NCBI GenBank assembly: GCA_013398295.1
Contig: VZSF01000866.1
Coordinates: 690,565-754,564 of the forward strand
DNA length: 64,000 nucleotides
Direction of reading: 5' to 3'
DNA from: Chionis minor
Taxonomy: Eukaryota > Chordata > Aves > Charadriiformes > Chionididae
Shown: piece after piece, positions 14,261 to 27,742 of the stretch
How the letters are laid out: every line of letters begins with the position of its first letter
Position numbering within the stretch: the first letter of the stretch is position 1
The notes under the pieces: generated by a model
Told to the model about the DNA's origin: nothing
What the model saw: only the letters and a program-made list of their open reading frames with translations
Database searches by the model: none
Position numbers and translations under genes: made by a program

Positions 14261-14779
14261 TACAAGCCAGAACAGAGATGCACGGTAAGCTGGGACACTG
14301 GGAGTACTCTGAGACCTCATCAGTGAGGTTTTTCAGCTGTAGCATCAGCCGTTGCGGGGTGTGAGGTTTAGTTTAAATTGCCGTTGCTCTAATCAAGGGA
14401 GCAGGCACAACACTTGGACAGGAAGCTGAAAAAATAATATAAATTTTAAAGCTGAGCTGAGAGCACCCACCTGGATAATTTTGTGTCTAGCGCAGCTCAG
14501 GCCTCCCAGCCTTCCTCTTTGGCAGCAGCTGTTGCCCAGAAGGTTACCCTAGCGACTGCTACAAAAAGGAATAAAAAAGGAGCTGAAAGAAGATTACTGC
14601 ACATGTGTTTAGTATTATCTATGTAAAGGCAATGGCGTATTTCTGTCACTTCTTTTGAAAGCTGGTAGGGTTGAGTTTCCACTTGGAGCGTACCTGGCTG
14701 CCTTGCCTGCAGAAATCCTGAGCAATACAGATGAAATTTTGCCCTCTCTGAAGTTCATGGGTAAACTGCAGCTGGTGTC

Positions 14780-15250
14780 AGTGAGAGGGAGGGGGCGAGA
14801 CTCTGCCCTTCCCCTAGTCTTTACTTTCTGCCTGCCGGTGATGCCAAAAATCCCCTTGCCGCCCGCCTCGCTCTGCAGCCCCGGGTTCAGGAAGGGGCTG
14901 TGCTGCGGAGCCCCGTGTCCGCGAGACGGAGCCGGCGTGGCGCACGGCAGCGCCGAGGTCTGCGCCAAACGCCGGGCATGGCCTGAAGATGTTCAGTGCA
15001 CCCCCTCCCCAGGAGGGCAGCGAGAGCGCACCAGTGAAATAGGGCTGTCGCCATGGTGGAGGGCTCTGCCCTCAGCGAGTGGACACGTGATAATCTTTTG
15101 AGGTCGTTTCCAGGCTTCCCAATTTGCGCACGCAGTGAAACCCCAATGCTCAGCACTGTGTAGGCGTCAAAACCGATAGCAGGGCAGCCACCATCCCCTT
15201 AAAGACGGGCTCGCAGGCGCTGGGGTCGTGCTGTGCTCAGCGGGGTAAAG
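14780..15250. promoter_or_regulatory. CpG-island-like block without a known gene
   Basis: About 33 CpGs can be counted in 14821-15240, densest at 14840-15000. It lies 13.4 kb beyond the MTX2 3' end, with AT-rich sequence on both sides. Overlapping open frames (148 codons plus, 117 and 89 codons minus) follow from the composition. It could be an orphan island: a promoter of a non-coding transcript or an enhancer. No TATA box or exon could be assigned. Confidence 0.5.
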
Positions 15251-18200
15251 TTGTCTGCCTTGTTCCAGGGTGGGGAGGGAATTAGAGCAGCATCCTCAGG
15301 TCTAGAAGAGTTGGAAATACTCAAATTCTACTCCCTTTGCTCAGAAGAAAAAAAAATATTTTTTTTTCTCTTTTTCTCTTCTCTTTTTTATTTTTTTTTT
15401 TTAAACTTGGGGAGTCATGGCAGTAGCGGAGCTAAAGGGTGACTAAACAGTGACTGCAAATAGTTTCATTTAAAATAGGGCTTATAACCTCCCGGCAAGT
15501 TCCAGACACTTTGTTCCTAAAAACTCCTCATTAAACATGGCTTATTGTTGTCCACGTTTGAAATTTAGTTTACATGAAGATTTAGGGATAGTGCTAAATA
15601 ATTACATGGCAGGATAATCTGTTCTTCTTATATATGGTTATAATCATTTAAAAAAATCTATCCATGGAGCAGTTCAGGAACAACTATTCTTCAGCAGCTA
15701 TTTTGGGTCAACTCAATGCATAGTCTATTAGAGGTATTACTTCTGCTGCAGAGTAATGAATCATATTTGCAGTCAGGAAGTCGCTTGTGTAATTGTCACT
15801 AAATATAACGAATGCAGGGCTATTTAAAGGGTTTCAGGATTGTCTGATGTTCTGGAAGATGCTGTTTCTCTGCAGAAGAATGGTAGAAGTCCCTTATTCC
15901 AGGTGCCGTCAGTGGTTTAATACAGAGAAAAGGGAGTTGTCAGGATTTGTGCATCGGGATATTGTTGCACTTTTGCAATTCCTGTATAAAGTGAAAAGGG
16001 GGTCCTTAATTTGGAAAATTGACTTGTAAGCTGGGTATAAAAGTATAGCAGAATTCCTCTGCATATTCAGGCCCAGCTTACCAGTTTTAAAACCATTCCC
16101 TTTGATTATTTATTCTGAGTCCTGTGTTAACACAGGACTAAACCCCATATTGCAAATCAAAGCAGAGACTCTGAAAATACCCTGATTGTTGCAGACAAAT
16201 TCCCTGGTGCTTCATTTGACAAAAAGATGGATTAGAAGAAAGTCTGGAGTGTTATTATTACCACCTACATGAAAGATTGTTTCTTTTATTTGTATTAATT
16301 ACTGATTAGTTCTTTCTGTATCTTCAGTGCTTTCAGGTGTTTTGAATGAGATGTATTGCTTGCTATAGTTTCTTATCTAAAGGGAGCCCTGACAGAAAAC
16401 TGGTATCTCAGCCACCGTGCAGCAGTCAGTCATTGATGTTCTCAGACGCTGTGCTTCAGGAAAAACCCCGGGTGAGATTCCTGGAGAGGTAAAAATAAGT
16501 TCATAGACAACACCGCAGAGAGCTAGTTTTCCACCCAACGATAATGTCGTGAGTAAATGTGGTAATTTATTTTAAATTGGAGCGCGGAAAGAAAAAGGAG
16601 CTGAGCGTGTGGGGGTCCCTGTGCAGGCGGTGGTTGGGGAGCAGCCCGGAGATTGCAGCGGTCCTGGCAGCAGGAGGAAAGCAGGGCAGCCCCTCACTGG
16701 GGGCGTCTCTGACCGGGACAGGGCTGCCCAAACTGCTCTTCCGAGCAAGCTGGTGACGCTGGCAGTGGTAACGCGCGGGGGCTTCTAGTTATTTGGAAAG
16801 AAACACAACAGAGTGGCTCCTGCCCCGGGGGATTTGCACGCTCGCTGGGACAGAGAGGGTGTGGGAGATGTCCCAGCCAAAGACTTCAGAGGCAGTTTGG
16901 CCTCTTACTGCCCGGTCAAATGACAGCAACCCTGGTGCTTGCGGCTGCTAATACGGCTCTTGGTCGTTATAGCCTGATCGTTGCAATGATCTCAGCTGGG
17001 AGGGCGTTCTCGTACAAATCCTCTTGGTCTCACCGTTCAGGATGAGCAAAGGCATTTCCTCTCCCTGGGAAAAGGCACTGAAAAAGCAGCAGTTACATAG
17101 GTAGGTGGAGGAGGTTGTGCTCTAAGGACTTTAAAATGTTACCGAGCCCTCGTTTAGCCCGTGGAGAACTCCAAATGGACAAATCCAAGGCAGGTTGCCA
17201 AGAGTTAGGACTGCACTTCAGCATCCTATCTGAGAAGAAAAAAAGAGACTTCCTGAGATTCAGGGTTCTGGCTTTCATACATTTTCTGCGTAAGAATGAT
17301 CACATCTTGGATGCGAGGAAGCAATGCCATTATTTAAGGTATTAATTAACGTGAGACCAATATTTGGTTAGGTGACTGCATGAAATTCAGCGAGCCTTCT
17401 GTGGCCCAGGTTTTGCTAAAAAGGGTAGTTTGAAAATAGCCCATTGTACGTCATCAGCTGATCTGTCATTTTCCATAATTCACGAGCACTGGGGCAAGAT
17501 TAGACAATGGAGTCTTGGGTGAGAATTCATTAATTTCCTCCATGTTTTTAGAAATGTCAGAGGTGTAAAGCTGAGAATAATAAAAGTCAAACTCCTCACA
17601 TATATCTACTGTGCTAGGAAGAATATTACTCTGAGCATCTCTGATAGTATACAGTGTCTTGGTGTGCATGTGTCTTTAATTGGTATGCAAGGGTTTATCT
17701 GCTTTACTGCCTGCACTTATCAGAAAAGATATAAAATGGGATGGTGATAATGGCTGCCTTCAAAGAAAAAGATATGTTCTTTCAAGGGTGTAAGTGCAAT
17801 AAATCTTTCTACTTTAAGGGCTCACTGGAAGCAGAAAGATTCTGTTCTGCTGACAACTGAATGTGGGGAACTTTCCCAGGGGAAAACAAATCATGTTTCT
17901 CTATTCAAAATATAGTAAAAAGTCACAGAAATGTGGTACTCCAGAATGTATATCACAGTATTTCCTACTGACTACTTGACCAATTAAGACACACTTACAT
18001 ACTAATACGTTTCCCAGACGGTTAATATAGGGTATCTGGCACTGAATACACTCAGAATACACTTGTGAATGACTCTCACAGTAGTCTGCGCTTCAAATTT
18101 TAGAAAAAAAAGACTGAAAATAAGCAGTCGACTTTAGGTATTTTTTAAGCTATACCACAGGAATTAATTCGCCTGGAATAAAAGAGACAATGCTGAGTTC

Positions 18201-18579
18201 ATTGCCATTCCAGAACCATTCTGCACGCCTCTGAAAAGCAGAGTTAATACTGCAGGCACCTACTGGGTCTTGAAGGGATCTTTGGCGAGTTGAAAAGAAA
18301 TCAGTATATTTATTTTAGAAAAACCCACATTATTCATACGAATCAAACGTTGCGCCTGACCGTTAGCTAGAAACAAAACAGACAAGGGTTTTTTAAATTG
18401 ATCTGTCAGTACGGTGCTTTCCAGTGCTCACTTTGTTCACGCAGCCAGCAACTGATGTTAGCATGAATTTAAATAATTCCTCTCGCCTTGAATAATGACC
18501 GCAAAAGTTGAGTAATGGTATCTAGGAAATATCCTAACTTTTGAGGAGCTGCCTCTTATCTAGGACTGGTTTGTTTGCT
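15251..18579. other. Intergenic, no supported gene
   Basis: Includes an A-run followed by a long T/C-rich tract at about 15345-15405 (able to form a hairpin around AAATATTT) and a GC-richer patch near 16590-16900. Nothing gene-like was recognised. Confidence 0.65.
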
Positions 18580-19250
18580 CCTCATCTCCCCCTGCCCCTA
18601 ATTGCAGGGAGGTGCTCTGCACAGCATATGACTAAACATAATACAATTTGATTTGTGTTGCAGTGTTCTGCAAAGAACAAATCTGTAAAATTACAGCATG
18701 TGAAAGCTTAACACAATGATATAAAATGGCAGTGGCACGGTTCATATCTTAAACTGACAGACTGATGGTGATTATTGCAAGGACAATGCCCTGCATATGT
18801 CAAACGATTTGCAAATAATTTATGTCACCTTATCCTCCATTATTGTTTTTGCAGAGGACATAAACTGTGTCACTAATATTAAACTGTCGGTGAAAAAAGC
18901 CTACCTCAGCTTTTTCCTAGCTGAGAATGCAAAGACATCTGCGCAGAGACAAACATGCATATGGCCATCATTTGTCCAACATCTTACACATTGTGAAGGT
19001 TTTTTACTTGAAATGCCAACCTACGTGGCAGATGATGTATGTGTTTCTTCAGTCCTGTGATTACCAGCACAGAGCTGCTCTGCAGTGCTCTTCACCTCAT
19101 CAGTTCCACAAGCTGCACTCCAAGGTGTGTGAAACATTTGCAGGGAGATGGCATCTGACATGCAGCAAGGCAAAAGCATTCTGGTGTGAATATTTGACTC
19201 CAGATTTTGTTCAAATCAGGGTCAGATTCTGACCTGGAGAAATTAGTGTG
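18580..19250. promoter_or_regulatory. Second candidate conserved non-coding block
   Basis: Repeat-free sequence with long runs of well-balanced composition and dense transcription-factor-like words such as ATTTGCAAATAATTTATG near 18806-18823 and GTTTTTGCAGAGG. Two overlapping plus-strand open frames of 87 and 101 codons (18797-19060, 18927-19232) look incidental. Conservation was not tested. Confidence 0.25.
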
Positions 19251-22207
19251 GGTAGAGATTTAGCACTACAAAATAGCAATTTGAAAACTGGAATGAATGT
19301 ATTTTAAAGATGGGGAAGCAGAGGGAAGTGGTGCTGTCTCCCGGGTGACTCTCAAGGGGCTGTAAAGGAGAGGGGAAGGGGGAAGGCTATATAAATGACC
19401 TGGGCTTTATTCTGTTGGAAATAAGCAGAGGACAAGGCGATCTTAGTCATTTCTATTTGTTGAGTTGCATTATCTCAACTGCTGGGCTCTTTGTTTAGAT
19501 TTTGATGGTTCATTTATTACTACCAAGAAATGCCTTTGAAGGGTGATTTTCAGAGGCCGTTGTGGTTAAAAAAGCAGCAAAGAATGCGGGGCGGTGGTTG
19601 GAGCGTGGAGCTGGGAAAGCAGCCGCCAGCCTCCTGCTCGAGATTTTGCCCTGCTCACATTTGGGACAAATTACTCACAACTGCTGTGGCTTGACTTACT
19701 CTTCTGCCAGGCAGGTTTTGCTGTCTGACTCATCCACTTGGCTAAGTTTGCCAAGTATTTCGTAATCTTTGGCTAGAAATCACTCGTTTGATTGCGGATC
19801 GGTGACGTTTCAAATGGAATGCATCAAACAACTTCTGTTGGCTTCAGTGCAAGAGATGGCTCCAATTCACTGCCGTGAGGAGGACACTACACTGAGAAAC
19901 TCACTGAGCTGATTTAAGGATTGAAAGGGAACTCCATTCTCTTATTGCTACCAGTTTGTCCTCTTTTGGAAGCCTTTTTTAAGCATTTTGCACTTTTAAC
20001 CCCCTCAGGAGTGAGGAATCTACTCCTTGCCTTTTCAAGCTTTTCTCAGCCCACTTCTCTGTAAATCACAGTTTATGACTACATTGATAATTTTTTTATT
20101 ATTATAATACAAAAATTATGAAGAAATTTGAGAGAACTGCATTATCCAAATGAGTTTCAATCTTACTTTCCATTTTCCAGTGTTGAATTTTTTAAACTTA
20201 AAAAAAAAAATATATAACACCGATTACCTTGTTCTTAGAATTGTTTGTGATTAGCGAGTTTGAAAAGCAGATTTTAGGCCTCACAGCTGATGGGAACACA
20301 ATGGGTCTCCTGTGGCAGGAGCACTGGGACTCACTATAGGTACACGGACCAGAAGGTGGTAGGCTTGCAGGATGCTTCTCTCTGCCTAAACAAATCCTAG
20401 CAAGGTGATTTTTTATGGGCACAAGGAATCTCTTTTGAAGCAGGGGGAGGAAAGCAGTCCACGGGCGTGAAAACCTTTCCTGAGGCTGAGCCATTTCCTT
20501 TTCCCAGTGCAGGAAGCGGCAGCAATGGCAGGGGGATCACGAAATGATGTCAGGGAGAAAGGGCAGTGGGATGGGCCTCAGGAAGATGCGCTCAAACAAA
20601 AGAAGGTTCCTCCATAGGAACAGGTCTGCAGGAGCTGCCCTCTCTGTGTCAAAAGCATTTCCATCAGGTGACGGGCAGCGTTTTCCACAGCAGTGTTTTT
20701 AGGCTTTGCTACAAGTGTGCTTTGCCATAAGAGCGAGACCTTTGCACTCGCGCTTGCATGGAATACACAAGTCACAGGCACATCTGCAATTGCTACACGC
20801 ACATGCAGAAACCTTCCTGCCATTTACAAAACATTATAACCTACACGAAAATATGCTGGAGAGTAGTTTATTTAAGTAGATAAAAACGTACCCTCCCCAC
20901 AATGCCCCCAAACTACTGATCTCCATCAACTGGTTCCTTAAACATGCCGCAACACACAGTTAAAGCTGCAAATGAAAGAGATCACGGAGATAGTAATGCC
21001 AGCCATATACTTCTTGGCTAGGAGGCATGGTAGATCAAAATGCTACACACTTCTGAGGGAAGGAGTTGACAGAAACTGCAAAAGAATTTTAGAGAGGAAG
21101 GGAAGTTTTTATCGTTTTGACAAGAAAAGAAACTGGTCAGCTCTTAATCCAGCAGTCCAAGTGATAACATCTGAGAGATGAAGGATAATTTACACAAGCT
21201 CATTTCAGGCAACAAACCTGTGCATCAGTGACAATACTGCTGATCTCAGCAGTGAGAGAATGGTGTGACCAGCAGCAGATAGCTTTGAAGTCAAGAATAC
21301 CTGGCCAAAATTGCACTTTGTAGCTGAAAGTAGAGAGAGATGTCACCAGCCATGAGAGGATGGATGACAGACAACCTCAGATGTATGACTGGGGAGGTAG
21401 ACTTGCTACTGACAAATCTTTGGCAGGAAGAAGTGGTAGCAAGTGTAAATTCGTGCTGAGAGAAGAGAAACTTGGAAGAGGAAGATGCTCTGAGGACTGG
21501 GTCGTGCCATAGTTTGACCTGACCAGCTGGCTGATGGCTGGTCTTCCCAGCTCTACAGAACTTGTCATGGCTAAACTGCACTGGTTCCTCCCCACAGCGC
21601 CTGCACCGAGTTTCATTCAGATACTCTCTGATGGCTGCCTGCTTGGCCTAGGAGGATGGTCTTCTGTTTGCAACAAGCCCTTTCTTTGCTGCTGCTTTTA
21701 TTTTCTCTGAACAATCATCTTTCTCATTCCTGTTTCAAATCTTTGTCACTGAACTGAGGTCACAAACCCTGGAAGACTGGTGATTTGAGTGGTGCTTGTA
21801 GGGAAGGTGACCAACATGCCCTATATCCTTAAGATCTCTAATTTTTTTCTTAAATGCAGAATAAACTGTTAGGTTAAAAAAAAAATCTAGATGAGAGAGC
21901 GTTTATATAACATAAAGCTTGCTTACAAAAATGTCTTTATGACAAAGTGGGATACTGTCAACGTTAAGCCAAATAGGAGAGGCATGAGTTCATGTTGACC
22001 TCTCATGTTAACTCAGTATTTCGAGTCAGCCTCTGGCCACAATGGCGTGGTAGACAGGAGTTACTTTGGCTGCCACAGGTGTCACCAGGAGTGGTCCATC
22101 TGTGTCAACAGTGGTAAGTTCTTCACATCAACTAGTACCAAATTTGAAGCCTGCAGCAATAGATGGGAATGGTTGATGCTCTCTGTGGAAAAAGCCTTTG
22201 CCTTCTT
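19251..22207. other. Intergenic, no supported gene
   Basis: No repeat family or gene was recognised. Open frames up to 98 codons overlap on both strands and look incidental. Confidence 0.65.
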
Positions 22208-22797
22208 TCATAGAATCATAGAATTTATAGAATGGTTTAGGTTGGAAGGAAACTTAAAGATCACCTAGTTCCAACCGCCCTGCCGTGGGCAGGGACACCT
22301 CCCACTAGACCAGGTTGCTCAAAGCCCTATCCAACCTGGTCTTGAACACTTCCAGGGATGGGGCATCCACAGCTGCTCTGGGCAACCTGTTCCAGTGCCT
22401 CACCGCCAAAATGTTTTCCTAATATCTAATCTAAATCTCCCTTTGTCCAGTTTGAAGCCATTACCCCTCATCTTAATACTACCCGCCCTTGTAAAAAGCC
22501 CCTCTTCAGCTTTCTTGTAGGCCCCTTTCAGTTACTAGAAAGCTACCATAAGGTCTCCCTGGAGCCTTCTCTTCTTCAGGCTGAACAGCCCCAACTCTCA
22601 GCCTGTCCTTATAGCAGAGGTGCTCCAGCCCTCTGACCATCTTCACAGCCTTCCTGTGGACCCGCTCCAACAGGTCCAGAGCTGGACACAGTACTCCAAG
22701 TGGGGTCTCACCAGAGCAGAGTAGAGGTACAGAATCACGTCCCTCAACATGCTGGCCACGCTTCTTTGATGCAGCCCAGGATACAGTTGGCTTTCTT
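22208..22797 (-). mobile_element. CR1 LINE, 5'-truncated, about 590 bases
   Basis: The left end reads TCATAGAATCATAGAA, the reverse complement of the CR1 3'-terminal repeat, followed by the typical GGTTTAGGTTGGAAGG segment. The body covers the 3' end and the last part of the reverse transcriptase reading frame. Fragments such as [17 protein letters not shown] and [19 protein letters not shown] are readable on the minus strand but in different frames, so the copy is frameshifted and dead. It is the longest CR1 copy in the window. Confidence 0.95.
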
Positions 22798-25700
22798 TCA
22801 GCATTTCCAGAAAATGAATTAGTGGGAGACAAAAAGGGTCTCTAAAACGCTCGCTATTTTTCTTTTTTTCTTGCAAGCCTCAACGAGCAAAATTGCACAC
22901 AGAGTTTCTGCTTGCTTTCTTGTGGCGCGTCTGTCCCGCGCTGAGTCCTTTGACCACATTGAGGGCTAGCAGTCAGTTTTTACATTTATAAATCCAGAAA
23001 ACAGCATTTCTGTGGGCATCGCTCCATGGTCAGCTCCTCAGCTCCCCGCAATGGTCTTACAGGGAGAGGACCTGGTATGTCATGGTGACTTAGTAGCTTA
23101 AGGTTGTAAGAGCACACACAGGTGTCATTTCAATGTAACCACTTCTGCGCAGGCCAACCCTTTTTGTATTCACATGTGAAATACTTCTGATGAGATGGCT
23201 ACAAGTCGTGGACTCTTTTAAGCCCGATGGTGACTAATGGCCCCGGTATGGATAGTTACCTGGGTGTAAACTTAATTCTCTTGATGTCGCTGATTTTGTT
23301 TCCTGCACCTCTATTATTGCCTTCACACAATGGTGTTTTGCCAGGCTGGTAACTGTTCCTATGGCAAAACCTTCCAGCCCAGACAAGCCCTAGAAGGTTA
23401 AAGTCATTTCAACGTTTCTTTCGAGGCGATTACACAATGGGCCTTGAGCTCCCTGCCAAATCCGGCTTTTCTACAAAGTTGGCGATGTGGGTGCGAGCCA
23501 AGTGTTGCAAACCTGTGACGCAGATGAGCGCATGTTAGCAGTTAGTGAATGACAGAAGAGAGATCAGCCAGGAAAGTTTCAAACTCCATCAGGGTATAGC
23601 CTGACTTTGCTTATGCTTCCTACTTCCAACTCCCACTTTTATCCTAAGATCAGATAACAAGTAGCACTTTTTCTTTGTAACAATTCATTAATCAGAGAAA
23701 TGATCCTTGCTAGTGTTTAGATGTTTTACTTAATTTGGTACTTCTGGCCTGCTGCCCCAGTAGTGCCAAAATTATTATTTCTCACCCAGCAGGTGATAAA
23801 TAACAACTTCAGTCATGATTAATACCATGAATTTCTCAACCTGACTAATGCAAAAAACTTCAAACCTGCAGAACAAGTGGGTGCTAATTGTTGTGAGAGC
23901 CATTGGAGCTGCACTCTGCTTGTAAAGAAAGAAAGCCACAGGAAATGAAGCGTTTTCTAGCAGCACAGCTGATCCTAGGAGGCATCATTAAGTGCAGCTC
24001 AGCAGCATTCTCCATGCGCGGGGCTGTGCTAGGCTCTTTTTTTTCCACACTAAGCTTTAAGTACATTTGAGAAGCAGGAGATTGCCAGGTTATCTTTCCT
24101 TCCTTGGGGAGGAATAGGGAAAATAAAATAAAAGGCAGAGACAATAGTAGATTACTATCTCATTAACACCAAACAATACCGTAATTTTTACTGATATGTG
24201 AAGAGTGATAGATCCCAGCAAAAGCTGCTATCGCCAAAGCTCCTTCACCTCATACCTGTCTTGAAATCTCATCACAACATCATAAAATGCAGCATCAAAG
24301 TCTGCCCAGTCAAGGAGAGGGACAGGAAAAGCAGGGGTCAGGAAGGGCTGTCAGTTGGAGACAATGATCCAATACTCTAAATTAGCCTGTGGCTGAAACC
24401 CCAGCCACTTTCAGATCACAAGCTGGGTTGCCACAGCCCACGGTGGAGCAGGATGGCGGCTCCGTTTGCTGTGCCGTACGTGCAGTGGTGCAGGGCATGC
24501 GGGATCCGCAATTCAGCCATGCGCACGGTGCTGCGCTGCCCAGGCAAACGAGACCTCCACAACATCTGGAAATCAGGGTCAGCACCACGCGTTTCTGATA
24601 GGAGCAGACACCAGAATCCAGCAAGGACATGACCAGGTACCGGTGCTGAGCCAGGTCTGCGCTGAGCAATACTAGTCACTTCCACAACCCCAAAGAAGCG
24701 TCTCAGGAATGGAGGAGCAGTCCCGTTTTCACCAGGACTTCTCCAATTGTTTTAGCTCCATCAGGCAAGGAAAGCATCTGCTACTTTGCAACTAGTATGT
24801 AGCTCAACTTGAGCATCTCCATATGAAGCTATTAATTCATGGAACAAAAAGACTGCGAGAAGCAAACCACCATGGGCAAGTGATTTATACGTTGTTCAGA
24901 CTCAGTAATGCCTATTCACTTGTATTTAGGAGTCCTTTTATGACTTTGTGTACCGTTTTGGTTGAGTGACTCCTCCAGTTCCTGGTGGGGCATATTCAGT
25001 GGATGTATGTTAAGCCACAGCGCAGCTGCTCCTGACATTCTTTCTGTTAGAAATCTAATTTTTGTCCTAATTTTGGGAAACTTAAGAAGTTCCAGCTGTC
25101 TGCTTTCTTCACCCAAAATAGCCTCTGGGAGCTTGGGTTTTTAAGCTTGAAAAGCTAGGAAAGAAAATCATCATCCGCACTGTCCTGCTATATGAGACAG
25201 ACCATAGGCCTGCCTGGCCCAATTCCTGCCTTCGGTGCAGCAGTTGGGCTTCAGTCACAGGAAATCTAGAAAAACACAGAACCCAAGAGTAGAATTCTCA
25301 CAGACTGCTCGTGCACAGCCTTGTCTACTACAGGGCTGCTCAGACTAATAGAAAACCTCCTTTCCTTGGCCTAGGTTGAGACAGATTGTTGACTTGCTCA
25401 ACTCCCTTGCTTGGTTATTGGGTTTGAGTTGGGGTTGGTTTAGGGTTTTTTTCCCCACCCTTAACTGGTTTTATTACCAGTCTTGTTTTTCTTGAACCAT
25501 GCACGGCCCTTCAGGAGCAATCGGTATCAGTGTCCTTTTTAGGATTGTGGCTCCCCAAGAGTCAAGGCAGAGCTTACAAGCTTTGGTCCTCAGTGCTCAG
25601 CTCAGTTGCTTTGCTAGCTGTCATTTAAAAGAAGCGTAATGGTTTCTTGTATTTATGAGACACAAAGTACATCCGTTGTCTGGTATTTTAATAACTATCT

Positions 25701-27266
25701 TCAACACTGGTAGCAAAGCTGAGATTTTTCCTTTCAGTTTGAAGTTTAGATGGCACCTAGGAGATGCAGCCTGAACTACTACAAACCAGCCCCGTGGCAA
25801 ACATGCCATATAGAAAGCATGCTCTTCAGTCAAGGAAGTAAGGAATGCTTTTTCCCATTTAAATTTTGGTTTACTAATTAAGTTATCAAAGTCACACACA
25901 AGGAACAAGCAGTAGTTAAACTTTCAGAAACTATTCAGTTTAGCTCCCAGATCTCCATCTCTGCTTGTTCTCTCACTTCAGTATTGAAAACTCCATGTAA
26001 TTTGCCTGTCTCGGTATCCTTAAGTGCAGTCTAAGTAGCTCAGGTGGATTTCCACAAGCTTTGTTTGTAGTAGATCAGTATCTTTTGCCGAACCACTTCC
26101 ACAGCATTTGAGTATATTTTCTAGCTGAGACATTCAAAGTGGGTTAATGCATACGGCTACCTCAGTGGTGTTTTTTAATCCTCTGAAGTCATAAAGCTTG
26201 CTATATATTACCACACAAAAATTGCAGTAACTAGCAGCTCAGCTTTCAAAGTGTGGTGCTACCAGTGCTTGCTCTGCCTCATGGAAACTTGCCAAAATAG
26301 AAAACAAAATTGTTTAATTCAATGGTGTTTCAAAGCAATTGCTAAAATTTGGTTACAAGTTGGCTAATGGGCACCGAAGCCTTGAAAGAGTTGGAATACA
26401 TGCCCACTTGCACTTTTCCAGACTGCGTAAGTTAATGCCTATGCATAGGTGGGCTTAGAAATCCATTAAGTAAATTACTTCTGTAGTTCTGTCTACTGGT
26501 AGGAAAAGAACTGCCAAAGTCACAGAAGCTAGGTTAAAATCGTTACTCATGAATGGTGCTCTGTAAATACCAGGAGGTAAGAGGCAAGTTTAATTGCTCT
26601 GGATTAAGACACTTCAGCTTTCACACAGGATTTCCCCATCACTGCAACTCTTAGCTTTAGAGAGTACTAGAGAGTGCTTTTCCTCTCAAAGTAGTGTGTA
26701 TCATAACATTCGCTCCAAACTAAGAAAATCCCCACAACAAATTCTTTTCCAGTTTTTCCAGAAGTTGCATTAATGCAGAAAAGCAGGTTCAAAATATCTG
26801 GATTCTCAGCTACCAACTGCTTTGATAGCAGGAATTGTCACTAAGCAGTCAAGAGTTGATGGATTTTAGTTTGGGAAGGCATTCAACATACACGTCTGAA
26901 ATTTTAAGACTGAAATGCGGGACAAGGGCAATTTTCCTCTCCTGGCAAGAGTGATTTGATAAGACCAAGACCCCCTTACACATCAATCCTTACATGGATT
27001 TGACTCCAGTAGGACTCCTGTAACAAAAAGCAGGCAGTAAGAATTCAGCTCCATTTTCTAGTTGAGCTGACAAGAGCAGTCACCCGCAGCAGGAATGAAT
27101 AAGCAGTAGTGGTTCATGAGCCACGGAGTCAAGAGAAGCCCAGCTAGTCCAAGGTACACAGCTGCTTTCTGTTCGGTTTTTAAGAGAGAAGGAAATGGCA
27201 GCCAAAAATCTCATGACCATTGCATAACCAGTTCAAACCATTAAGTATTTTGATGCTGCAAAGTAT
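22798..27266. other. Intergenic between two CR1 copies
   Basis: AT-rich apart from a small CpG-rich patch at about 24400-24690, which gives four overlapping open frames of 69-95 codons on both strands. No gene was recognised. Confidence 0.65.
25183..25262. mobile_element. Possible ancient repeat fragment
   Basis: GAGACAGACCATAGGCCTGC and the following CTGGCCCAATTCCTGCCTTC resemble the CAGACCAATGGTCCATCTAGCCCAGT-type segment of old sauropsid LINE/SINE 3' ends. The match is short and weak. Confidence 0.3.
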
Positions 27267-27742
27267 AATCACAGAATCACAGAAAGTTAGGGGTTGGAAG
27301 GGACCTCTAGAGATCATCTGGTCCAACCCTCCTGGATGGTGTCCAGACAGGTTTGGAATGTCTCCAGAGTCGGAGACTCCACCACCTCTCCAGGCAGTCT
27401 GTGCCAGTGCACTGCCACCCTCAAAGTAAAGAAGTTTCTCCTCATGTTGAGATGGAACTCCCTATATTCGAGTTTGCACCCACTGCCCCTTGTCCTATGA
27501 CCAGGTACTACTGAAAAAAGACTGGTCCCCTCCTCCTGGCACCCTCCCTTTAAGTATCTGTAAGCATTGACGAGATCCCCCCTCAGTCTTCTCCAGACTA
27601 AAAAGACCCAACTCCCTCAGCCTTTCCTCATAGAAAGATGCTCCAGCCCCCTAATCATCTTCGCGGCCCTTCGCTGCACCCTCTCCAGCAGTTCCCTGTC
27701 CTTCTTAAACTGGGGAGCCCAGAACTGGACTCAGTACTCGAG
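27267..27742 (-). mobile_element. CR1 LINE, 5'-truncated, about 475 bases
   Basis: The left end AATCACAGAATCACAGAA, followed by GGTTGGAAGGGACCTCTAGAG, is the reversed 3' end of a CR1 subfamily distinct from the 22.2-kb copy. The body runs through the conserved segment about 3'-region of CR1 up to GGAGCCCAGAACTGGAC. No intact coding frame remains. It lies about 0.9 kb beyond the MTX2 poly(A) site. Confidence 0.95.

Noticed and set aside
15001..15030. A CTCF-like word near CCCCAGGAGGGCAG
   Set aside because: Several core positions do not fit the consensus, so a boundary site cannot be claimed.
14655..15156. Open frames of 148, 117 and 89 codons over the CpG-rich block
   Set aside because: They overlap on both strands and follow from high G+C; no family resemblance.
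22506..22876. Minus-strand open frames of 108 and 77 codons
   Set aside because: They are frameshifted remnants of the CR1 reverse transcriptase end, not host genes.
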